From contig JACRHT010000016.1 in the NCBI GenBank assembly GCA_016217545.1, forward strand, positions 124,001-188,000: a DNA stretch of 64,000 bases, given 5' to 3'. The first letter of the stretch is position 1. Every line of letters begins with the position of its first letter. Source of the stretch: Opitutia bacterium (GTDB taxonomy: Bacteria; Verrucomicrobiota; Verrucomicrobiia; Opitutales; Opitutaceae). The notes under the pieces were generated by a model that was not told the DNA's origin, ran no database searches, and worked only from the letters and a program-made list of their open reading frames with translations. The translations under genes were made by a program, and so were the position numbers. Of the stretch, positions 57,510 through 64,000 are shown piece after piece.

Positions 57510-58748
57510 ATGAAGCAAACCCGCATCGTCATCACCGGAGTCGGCCTCACCGCGCCGAACGGCAATACGTTGGCCGAGTTTCGCCAGAACCTGCTGAAAG
57601 GCATTTCCGGCATCACGACCGTCGACGTCCGCTACATGGGACGCTGGCCGGCGGGCATGTGCACGTTCGACCCTCTGAAATATCAGAAGAAAAAGGACGT
57701 CCGCATCGGCACCCGCGCGGGCAGCATCAGCGTGTATTGCGCGCGCGAGGCGCTCGCCGATGCCGGCGTGAACGTTGAAACGCGCGACAAGAGCCGGATT
57801 GGCATCTACGTCGGCATCACCGAGCACGGCAACGTCGAGACCGAAAACGAGGTCTACAACATCTCGCAGTTCAAATACGACACGAAGTTCTGGACGCACC
57901 ACCACAACCCGCGGACCGTCGCCAACAACCCGGCGGGCGAGGTATCGCTCAATCTCGGCATCACCGGTCCCGCCTACACGATCGGCGCCGCTTGCGCGGC
58001 CGGCAACATGGGCCTGATCCACGCCGCGCAGATGCTGCGCCTCGGCGAAGTCGATTTCGCCATCGCCGGCGGCATCAGTGAGAGTCCGCAGACCTTCGGC
58101 ATCTTTGCTGGTTTCAAGAGTCAAAACGCCCTCGCGGCCCACGCCGACCCGACTAAGGCCAGCCGGCCGTTCGACAAGGCGCGCAACGGCATCGTCATTT
58201 CCGAAGGCGGCTGCCTCTACACGATCGAACGCCTCGAGGACGCGCAGGCGCGCGGCGCGAAGATTTACGGCGAGATCGCGGGCTACTGCGTCAACTCCGA
58301 CGCGACCGACTACGTGTTGCCCAACCCCGAGCGTCAGGCCGAGTGCGTCCGCAAGGCCCTCGCCAACGCCGGCATGACCGTCGACGACATCGACATCGTA
58401 AACACGCACGCCACCTCGACGCCCCAAGGCGACATCCAGGAGTGTCAGGCGATCGCCGCCGTGTTCAAGGACCGCAAGGAACCCGTCGCGATCAACAACA
58501 CGAAGAGCTTCATCGGCCACTGCATGGGCGCGGCCGGCGCGTTGGAGCTGGCGGGCAACTTGCCCAGCTTCGACGACCTCGTGGTTCACCCAACGATTAA
58601 CGTCGATGAGCTTGATCCCCAGTGCGATATCCCGGGCCTCGTGCTCAACCAACCGCGCTCGGTTAAACGGGTTGACGCCATCCTGAATAATTCCTTCGGT
58701 ATGCTCGGAATTAATTCCACGCTGATCATCAAGCGATTTACTGCCTGA
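57510..58748 (+). CDS. FabF-type beta-ketoacyl-ACP synthase of a dedicated lipid cluster
   Basis: 412 residues. The catalytic Cys is at 162 (GAACAAGNMGL), His at 300 (NTHATSTPQGD), Lys 332 and His 337 (TKSFIGHCMGAAG), so the C-H-H triad of condensing ketosynthases is intact. The sequence around the Cys is shorter and less canonical than in primary FabF (no TACAT), which fits a specialised paralogue. ATG 57510 starts MKQTRIVITGVGLTAPNG. It is the first gene of a run of seven, all on the plus strand. Confidence 0.93.
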   Translation: MKQTRIVITGVGLTAPNGNTLAEFRQNLLKGISGITTVDVRYMGRWPAGMCTFDPLKYQKKKDVRIGTRAGSISVYCAREALADAGVNVETRDKSRIGIYVGITEHGNVETENEVYNISQFKYDTKFWTHHHNPRTVANNPAGEVSLNLGITGPAYTIGAACAAGNMGLIHAAQMLRLGEVDFAIAGGISESPQTFGIFAGFKSQNALAAHADPTKASRPFDKARNGIVISEGGCLYTIERLEDAQARGAKIYGEIAGYCVNSDATDYVLPNPERQAECVRKALANAGMTVDDIDIVNTHATSTPQGDIQECQAIAAVFKDRKEPVAINNTKSFIGHCMGAAGALELAGNLPSFDDLVVHPTINVDELDPQCDIPGLVLNQPRSVKRVDAILNNSFGMLGINSTLIIKRFTA

Positions 58749-58765
58749 CCTCACCTCCGCACACC

Positions 58766-59020
58766 ATGACGAAAGACGCCTGCAAGAAGCTGGTTATCGA
58801 CATCATCTCCGACATCGCCCCCGACGAAGATCTCTCGGCCATCAAGCCGGACGTCCGTCTGCGCGACCAGCTCCAGCTCGATTCCATGGACTTCCTCGAC
58901 ATCGTCATGGAGCTCCGCAAGCGCCACGGCATCGAGGTCCCCGAAGCCGACTACATGCAGCTCGCCTCGCTCGACAGCTGCGCCGAATACCTGACGCCGA
59001 AGTTCCAAGCCAAGGGCTGA
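58766..59020 (+). CDS. Acyl carrier protein
   Basis: 84 residues, all helical and acidic. The phosphopantetheine attachment Ser lies in QLDSMDFLDIV (DSM instead of the usual DSL). It begins 17 bases after the ketosynthase stop. The presence of its own carrier protein implies a separate assembly line rather than primary fatty-acid synthesis. Confidence 0.94.
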   Translation: MTKDACKKLVIDIISDIAPDEDLSAIKPDVRLRDQLQLDSMDFLDIVMELRKRHGIEVPEADYMQLASLDSCAEYLTPKFQAKG

Positions 59021-59046
59021 ACCGGAACCCGACGAACACGCGAGAG

Positions 59047-59077
59047 TAGGGGCGCAGCTTGCTGCGCCCTTTGTTTT
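59047..59077 (+). terminator. Hairpin with T-rich tail between ACP and CrtI-like genes (REP-like)
   Basis: A GTAG head (59047-59050) precedes a stem GGGCGCAGC/GCTGCGCCC with a tiny loop, then TTTGTTTTA. The same GTAG-stem design occurs in the REPs of this window, so it may be either a REP copy or a partial terminator inside the operon. If it terminates, expression of the later genes would be lowered. Confidence 0.55.
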
Positions 59078-59097
59078 ATCCGGATCGCGACGGGCAG

Positions 59098-60534
59098 ATG
59101 CACACCTCCAGCCACTACGACGCAGTCATCATCGGCGCCGGCATGTCCGGCCTCGCCGCCGGCATCCGTCTCGCGCACTTCGGCAAGAAAGTCTGCATCT
59201 TCGAACGCCACAACGCCCCCGGCGGGCTCAATGGTTTCTACAGCATCGCCGGCCGGAAGTTCGACGTCGGCCTGCACGCGATGACCAACTTCGTGCCGCC
59301 CGGCGTCAAAGGCACGCCGCTCACGAAGCTCCTCCGCCAGCTCCGCATCGACCGCGACGAGTTCGCGCTCTGCCCGCAAAAGCAATCAAAGATCGCCTTC
59401 GGCCCGCGCGGCGAAACGGCGCTGCGTTTCACCAACGACTTTGCCGTGCTCGACGCCGAGGTGCGCGAGAAATTCCCGCACGAAGCCGAAGGCTGGAGCC
59501 GCCTCGTCCAACTCGTCCGCACCTACGACGACGTGTCGCTCGACGCCCAGCCGCGCTCGGCGCGCGAAGTCGTCGCCCAGCACCTCCGCGACCCACTGCT
59601 CACCGACATGATCTTCTGCCCGGTGATGTATTACGGCAGCGCGCAGGAGCGGGACATGGAGTTCGGCCAGTTCGTGATCATGTTCAAGGCGCTCTACCTC
59701 GAAGGCTTCGCCCGGCCGCTCGATGGCGTGCGCGTGATCATCCGCGTGCTGCTCGAGAAATTCCGCCAAGCCGGCGGCGAGCGCCGCATGAAGTGCGGCG
59801 TCGCCCGCATCGTCGAGCGCGACGGACGCGCCGCTACGCTCATCCTCGACGACGGCTCGGAGATCACCGCCGACCACGTCATCTCGTCAGCCGGCTTCGC
59901 CGAGACAATGCGTCTGTGCGAGCCGGCCCGCACCGCCGAGGCGGCCGCAAACACCGGCCAGCTTTCTTACGCGGAAACGATTTCCGTTTTTCAATCCGCG
60001 CCGGCGACGTGGGGTTGGGGCGCCGACACGATCATCTTTTTCAATGACTCGCCGCGCTTCGCCTACGAGCGCGCGAGCGAGCCTGTGGACCTCCGCAGCG
60101 GCGTCATCTGTTTCCCGAACAACTTCGCGTATCCCGACGGTGCCGACCTGCCCGAGGGCCTCGTCCGCGTCACCTGCCTCGCGAACTTTGACCGGTGGGC
60201 AAACCTCCCCGAGGAAGCCTACCAAGCCGGGAAACGCCGCTGGTTCGACGCCATCCAGCGCAGCGCGCGGCGTTTCCTGCCGCCGGTGGACGACGCGGCG
60301 CTCGCCGCGCAACTCGTCACCACCGACATGTTCACGCCGCGCACAGTGAAAAAGTTCACCGGCCACCTGAACGGCGCGATCTACGGCGCGCCGCAAAAGA
60401 TCCGCGACGGCCGCACACACCTGCGCAACCTCTACCTTTGCGGCACCGACCAGGGATTCCTTGGCATCATCGGTGCCATGCTCAGCGGAATCTCCATGGC
60501 CAACTACCACGTGCTGCAGGGGAGCGCGAAATAG
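59098..60534 (+). CDS. CrtI/phytoene-desaturase-like FAD oxidoreductase, copy 1
   Basis: 478 residues. FAD-binding [19 protein letters not shown] at the N-terminus, and the C-terminal FAD segment [20 protein letters not shown] typical of the CrtI family. Members desaturate or isomerise polyenes and lipid chains. The start [16 protein letters not shown] at 59098 fits; the first base of the ORF is upstream. It is 78 bases after the ACP stop. Homology to copy 2 is limited outside the FAD-binding parts, so the two likely act on different substrates or steps. Confidence 0.9.
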   Translation: MHTSSHYDAVIIGAGMSGLAAGIRLAHFGKKVCIFERHNAPGGLNGFYSIAGRKFDVGLHAMTNFVPPGVKGTPLTKLLRQLRIDRDEFALCPQKQSKIAFGPRGETALRFTNDFAVLDAEVREKFPHEAEGWSRLVQLVRTYDDVSLDAQPRSAREVVAQHLRDPLLTDMIFCPVMYYGSAQERDMEFGQFVIMFKALYLEGFARPLDGVRVIIRVLLEKFRQAGGERRMKCGVARIVERDGRAATLILDDGSEITADHVISSAGFAETMRLCEPARTAEAAANTGQLSYAETISVFQSAPATWGWGADTIIFFNDSPRFAYERASEPVDLRSGVICFPNNFAYPDGADLPEGLVRVTCLANFDRWANLPEEAYQAGKRRWFDAIQRSARRFLPPVDDAALAAQLVTTDMFTPRTVKKFTGHLNGAIYGAPQKIRDGRTHLRNLYLCGTDQGFLGIIGAMLSGISMANYHVLQGSAK

Positions 60535-60611
60535 CGCCGCCTTCCGCCGGGCGCTTGCCTCAACTTCCCGGTTGCCCTGCCTCCGCGCGCACTCTTACTT
60601 GGGCCGCTTTC

Positions 60612-62051
60612 ATGGCCTACGACTGGCTCAAAGGAACCCACGATCACTACGACGTCATCGTCATCGGCAGCGGCCTCGGCGGCTTGACCGGCGCCAATGT
60701 GCTGGCCAAGTGCGGCCACAAGGTCCTGCTGCTCGAGCACCACTACCAACTCGGCGGCCTCGCGACGTGGTTCACCCGCAAAGGCGGACACATCTTCGAC
60801 ATCTCGCTGCACGGTTTCCCGCACGGCATGATCAAGTCCTGCCGCAAGTATTGGAGCCAGGACATCGCCGACGCCATCGTTCAGCTCAAAGGCGTGCGGT
60901 TCATCAACCCGCAGTTCCAGATCGACACGACGTTCGACCGCGACGACTTCACGCGCCAACTGATCGAGACGTTCAAGATCCCCGCCGAGACGGTGGAGCG
61001 TTTCTTCACCGACCTGCGCGCGATGAACTTCTACGACAACTCGACCGAGACCACCGGCGAGATGTTCGAGCGCTACTTCCCGGGCCGCGACGACGTGAAG
61101 CGACTCCTCATGGAGCCGATCGCCTACGCCAACGGCTCCACGATGAACGACCCCGCGATCACGTTCGGCATCGTGTTCTCGAATTTCATGAGCAAGGGCG
61201 TCTTCACGTTCCAAGGCGGCACGAACGTCCTGATCAAGCGCATGGCCGAGGAGCTGAAGAAGAACGGCGTGGAAATCCGCAAGCACGTCCTCGTCGAGAA
61301 AATCCTCACCGAGGAAGTCGACGGCCGAAAGCGCGTCTGCGGTGTCGTCGCCAACGGCAAAACCATCCGCTGCGGCGCCGTGCTCTCGAACTCGAACGTC
61401 AAGAACACCGTGCTGCGCATGGCGGGCGAGGAGAACTTCACACCCGAGTTCGTCGCCGCCACCAAAGCCGTGCGCGTGAACAGCAGCTCGTGCCAGGTCT
61501 ACCTCGGCATCAAGAAAGGCGAGACGCTGCCGCACATCGGCGACCTCGTGTTCACGTCCGACGAGCCGAAATTCTCGAGCGAAGCGCTCGTCGGCCTGCA
61601 CACGACGAGCCGGACGTTCTCGATGTATTACCCTGACACCCGTCCCGGCACCGACCGCTACACCGTCGTCGTGTCGATCAACGCGAAGTATCAGGACTGG
61701 GCCGCCCTGTCGGACGACGACTACGCGAAGCACAAGGAGCGCCTCATCGAGGAATCGATCACGTCGCTCGAGCGCTTCATCCCGGACATTCGCGGCAAGA
61801 TCGAGTGGAAGGAAGCCGCGACGCCGCGCACCGTCGAATACTACACGAAGCACTGGCACGGCACGTCGTTCGGCACGAAGTTCGAGGGCCTGAAAATCTC
61901 GATGGACCTGCCGACGCAGCTGCCCGGTCTCTACCACGCCGGCTCAGTCGGCATCATCATGTCGGGCTGGCTCGGCACGATTAACTACGGCGTGATCGTG
62001 GCCAACCAGATCGACAAGGCCCTCGCCGCCGCGAAGCGCACCGCCGCCTGA
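60612..62051 (+). CDS. CrtI/phytoene-desaturase-like FAD oxidoreductase, copy 2
   Basis: 479 residues. FAD-binding [20 protein letters not shown] near the N-terminus; [20 protein letters not shown] at the C-terminus is the family end. Between them a long substrate region with an acidic/basic mix ([20 protein letters not shown] is typical). It starts [14 protein letters not shown] at 60612, 78 bases after copy 1. Two different CrtI-like proteins with a ketosynthase and an ACP are the mark of the cluster type discussed in the findings. Confidence 0.92.
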   Translation: MAYDWLKGTHDHYDVIVIGSGLGGLTGANVLAKCGHKVLLLEHHYQLGGLATWFTRKGGHIFDISLHGFPHGMIKSCRKYWSQDIADAIVQLKGVRFINPQFQIDTTFDRDDFTRQLIETFKIPAETVERFFTDLRAMNFYDNSTETTGEMFERYFPGRDDVKRLLMEPIAYANGSTMNDPAITFGIVFSNFMSKGVFTFQGGTNVLIKRMAEELKKNGVEIRKHVLVEKILTEEVDGRKRVCGVVANGKTIRCGAVLSNSNVKNTVLRMAGEENFTPEFVAATKAVRVNSSSCQVYLGIKKGETLPHIGDLVFTSDEPKFSSEALVGLHTTSRTFSMYYPDTRPGTDRYTVVVSINAKYQDWAALSDDDYAKHKERLIEESITSLERFIPDIRGKIEWKEAATPRTVEYYTKHWHGTSFGTKFEGLKISMDLPTQLPGLYHAGSVGIIMSGWLGTINYGVIVANQIDKALAAAKRTAA

Positions 62052-62058
62052 TTTCCCC

Positions 62059-62511
62059 GTGAACGAAGTCGAGCAACTCATCCCGCACCGTCCGCCGTTT
62101 CTGTTCGTCGACGCCATCGTGTCCCACGACGGAGAGACCATCGTCACGCGCCGCACTTGGCGCGCCGAGGAGGATTTCTACAAAGGCCACTATCCGGGCG
62201 CACCGATCACACCGGGCGTGCTGCTCAGCGAAGCCGTCTTTCAATCCGGCGCCTGTCTCATGGCCAAACTCATGGCGGGCTCGGCCGGGCAGGGCGGCGG
62301 CGTTCCTTTGCTCACCAAGGTTTCGGACATCCGTTTCCGTCTGCCGGTTTACCCGGGCGACACCGTGACGATCGAAGTGAAGCGCAAGGAGACCGCCGGC
62401 GAGTTTCATTTCCTCACCGGCCTCATGAAATCTGCGGACGGCAAGAAGATCATGAACGTCGATTTCGCCGTCGCGTGGAAGAAACCCGAAGGCCAGGTCA
62501 CCACGGCATGA
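62059..62511 (+). CDS. FabZ-type 3-hydroxyacyl-ACP dehydratase
   Basis: 150 residues, hot-dog fold. The catalytic His is at 44 (GHYPGAPITPGV) and the Glu at 58 (LLSEAV). It starts at GTG 62059, seven bases after the copy 2 stop. The stop overlaps the start of the next gene by four bases (ATGA). FabZ-like enzymes dehydrate 3-hydroxyacyl chains to trans-2-enoyl chains; this one has the unusual PITPGV variant of the common PIMPGV. Confidence 0.92.
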   Translation: MNEVEQLIPHRPPFLFVDAIVSHDGETIVTRRTWRAEEDFYKGHYPGAPITPGVLLSEAVFQSGACLMAKLMAGSAGQGGGVPLLTKVSDIRFRLPVYPGDTVTIEVKRKETAGEFHFLTGLMKSADGKKIMNVDFAVAWKKPEGQVTTA

Positions 62512-63329
62512 GCGATTTCCTCCAAGTCGCGGGCAAAACGTTCCTCGTCCAAGGCGTTGCCAACAAGAAGAGCGTCGCGTGGTTGATCGCGAAATCGCTG
62601 GAAGAGCAGGGGGCGCGCGTCGTCTACGCGGTGCGCTCCGAGGCGCGCAGGAAATCCCTCGAAGCCCTGCTCGCCGACCGCCCGGTCTTCGTCTGCGACG
62701 TCGAACAGGAGGGCGCGGGCGAGAAACTTGCCGCCGATGTCGCCGCCGCCGGCTTCGCGCCGCTGCACGGCTTGGTTCACTCGATCGCATTCGCGAACTA
62801 CAGCGAAGGGTTCAAGACGTTCGCCGAGACGAAGCGCGGCGACTTCCTGCAGGCGACCGCCATCTCCGCCTTCTCGCTCGTCGAGCTGACGCGCGCCTTC
62901 AAGCCGCACCTCGCGCGCGACGCCTCCGTCGTGACCATCGGCATTTCCTCGCTGCTCGTGACACCCGACAACTACGGCTACATGGGCCCGATCAAAGCCG
63001 CGCTGGAATCCTGCGCGCGTTTCCTCGCCAAGTCGCTCAGCGCCGACACCGCCATCCGCGTCAACGTCCTTGGCAGCGGTCCGCTTAAAACGAGCGCTTC
63101 GGCTGGCATTCCCGGTTATCTCGAAAGCTATCTCTACGCGGAGAAAATGACCTTCCGCAAACGCGCGCTCGAGACGCAGGAGGTCGCCAACGCCGCGCTC
63201 TTTCTCCTCAGCCCGCGCAGCAGTGGCGTGAACGGCACGACGCTGGTCGTGGACGGCGGCCTTGGCTCGAACTACTTCGACAAGGACATCATCCACCTCG
63301 CCATGCGGCCGGAGGCACCGAAAGCATGA
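62508..63329 (+). CDS. FabI-type enoyl-ACP reductase-like SDR
   Basis: 273 residues. NAD-binding [16 protein letters not shown] (the FabI type, not a classical GxxxGxG), catalytic Tyr156 and Lys163 in [14 protein letters not shown] with the FabI spacing Y-x6-K, and [20 protein letters not shown]. The neighbouring active-site Tyr146 of E. coli FabI appears to be Ile here. It reduces, or at least binds, an enoyl-ACP; with the changed residue its substrate may differ from that of primary FabI. It overlaps the FabZ gene by four bases. Confidence 0.88.
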   Translation: MSDFLQVAGKTFLVQGVANKKSVAWLIAKSLEEQGARVVYAVRSEARRKSLEALLADRPVFVCDVEQEGAGEKLAADVAAAGFAPLHGLVHSIAFANYSEGFKTFAETKRGDFLQATAISAFSLVELTRAFKPHLARDASVVTIGISSLLVTPDNYGYMGPIKAALESCARFLAKSLSADTAIRVNVLGSGPLKTSASAGIPGYLESYLYAEKMTFRKRALETQEVANAALFLLSPRSSGVNGTTLVVDGGLGSNYFDKDIIHLAMRPEAPKA

Positions 63330-63349
63330 ACCGAGCGCGGCCGCAACAT

Positions 63350-63400
63350 GTAGGAGCCTGCTTGCAGGCGACCACAAATTATCGCCTGCAAGCCGACTCC
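63350..63400. repeat. GTAG-headed REP-like inverted repeat
   Basis: Arms GTAGGAGCCTGCTTGCAGG (63350 on) and a complement ending GCCGACTCC, with a 12-base centre CACAAATTAT-type. It separates the enoyl reductase and FabH-type genes of the lipid cluster. Confidence 0.75.
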
Positions 63401-63429
63401 TCCGGGCCAAAGGCGCATGCCGCAGCCGC

Positions 63430-64000
63430 ATGAAATTCGCGCACGCCTGCATCGAGTCCATCGCCGCGGTCGAGCCGGGCGAAGTCTGGTCGTCAGCCGC
63501 CATCGAAGCGCAGCTGAAGCCGATGTATGAACGGCTGCGCCTGCCGGAAGGGCGCCTCGAACTCATGTCCGGCATTCGCGAGCGTCGCATGTGGGCCGCC
63601 GGCACGCGGCCTTCCGACGCGAGCGCCGCTGCTGGGCGCAAGCTGCTCGGCATTTCACGAATCCCCGCCGCGAAACTTCAGGTGCTCATGCACAGCGCCG
63701 TGTGCCGCGATATGCTCGAACCGGCGACGGCGACCTTCGTGCACCACAAGATGGGCCTCGGCGGCGGCATGCAGGTTTTCGACGTCTCGAACGCCTGCCT
63801 CGGTTTCCTTAACGGTCTCGTGCTACTCGGCGGCATGATCGACGCCGGCCAGATTCGCGCAGGCATTGTGGTCTCCGGCGAAAACGGACGCCCGCTCGTC
63901 GAGCGCACGATTCAGCACCTGCTCGGCGCCAATCTCGACCGCAACGCGATCAAGCCGTTCTTCGCCAACCTCACCATCGGCTCCGCCGCCGTCGCGGCCG
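63430..64000 (+). CDS. FabH-type beta-ketoacyl-ACP synthase III (partial, runs off the window)
   Basis: 190 residues to the right edge, still open. The catalytic Cys is at 123 ([14 protein letters not shown]), the classic KAS III position and context, and [13 protein letters not shown] is unmistakable. The N-terminus [17 protein letters not shown] is unlike E. coli FabH, closer to long-chain or OleA-like KAS III. It could prime the assembly line or join two chains. The His and Asn of the triad lie beyond the window. Confidence 0.9.
   Translation, partial: MKFAHACIESIAAVEPGEVWSSAAIEAQLKPMYERLRLPEGRLELMSGIRERRMWAAGTRPSDASAAAGRKLLGISRIPAAKLQVLMHSAVCRDMLEPATATFVHHKMGLGGGMQVFDVSNACLGFLNGLVLLGGMIDAGQIRAGIVVSGENGRPLVERTIQHLLGANLDRNAIKPFFANLTIGSAAVAA

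Noticed and set aside
57510-63329. Carotenoid biosynthesis cluster
   Set aside because: Two CrtI-like proteins are present, but there is no phytoene synthase (CrtB) or GGPP synthase. The ketosynthases, ACP, dehydratase and enoyl reductase point to fatty-acid-type chemistry.

Overview
This 64 kb window is chromosomal DNA from a high-GC Gram-negative bacterium with an outer membrane. It carries ExbB/ExbD/TonB-type genes, many signal peptides, a MATE pump and an NtrC-type regulator. The mix of genes (DUF2911, DUF5069, monomeric isocitrate dehydrogenase, an S55 peptidase outside any sporulation context, a lipid cluster with two CrtI-like oxidoreductases) and the abundance of GTAG-headed palindromic repeats suggest Verrucomicrobiota, probably Opitutaceae. 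That placement is inference from memory of such genomes, since there is no rRNA or marker tree here. I see no prophage, integrative element, CRISPR array or rRNA. Almost all long open frames opposite the listed genes are shadows of GC-rich codon use. No gene-free stretch exceeds about 300 bases.

Layout. 1-7.8 kb: a partial gene end, a secreted-type GH64/IPT protein, a VOC protein, a TlpA-like thioredoxin protein, an esterase, an MFS transporter and an M50 protease with zinc ribbons. 7.8-8.5 kb: a lone low-GC gene with a HEPN-like motif, probably acquired. 8.6-19.2 kb: monomeric isocitrate dehydrogenase, a DUF2911 protein, a Ski2-like helicase, a chemoreceptor, an RhlE-type helicase and a DTW-domain tRNA-modifying enzyme. 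19.4-20.7 kb: an FKBP and S4 pair and an AbrB/Doc toxin-antitoxin pair. 20.8-34.2 kb: housekeeping genes (Tex, Gre factor, FMN reductase, asparaginase, S9 peptidase, rsmA, DUF5069, trpC, mazG, a Xer recombinase, a CvfB-like protein). 34.3-38.4 kb: a beta-propeller-type exported protein and an S55 peptidase, probably one operon. 38.4-51.7 kb: hemL, nadE, maf, a TonB-like gene coupled to a pseudouridine synthase, a RAYT transposase gene between REP repeats, mutS, a hydrolase, MATE, the DNA polymerase III delta-prime subunit and tmk. 51.8-54.9 kb: an ExbB-ExbD-TonB operon, a terminator, tRNA-Ala(GGC) and a second M50 protease. 55-57.4 kb: an NtrC-like regulator without a visible DNA-binding domain, and galE.

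The most interesting block runs from 57.5 kb off the right edge. Seven co-directional genes encode a FabF-type ketosynthase, an acyl carrier protein, two CrtI/phytoene-desaturase-like flavoproteins, a FabZ-type dehydratase, a FabI-type enoyl reductase and a FabH-type ketosynthase (cut by the window end). This is a dedicated fatty-acid/polyene-type assembly line with its own carrier protein and FAD oxidoreductases. It resembles the gene sets proposed for ladderane lipid synthesis in anammox bacteria. The product cannot be told from sequence.

A second theme is repeat ecology. Several families of palindromic REP-like elements lie between genes. Three copies of one family sit in frame inside the isocitrate dehydrogenase and helicase genes, and in three places the GTAG head of a repeat supplies the stop codon of the adjacent gene.
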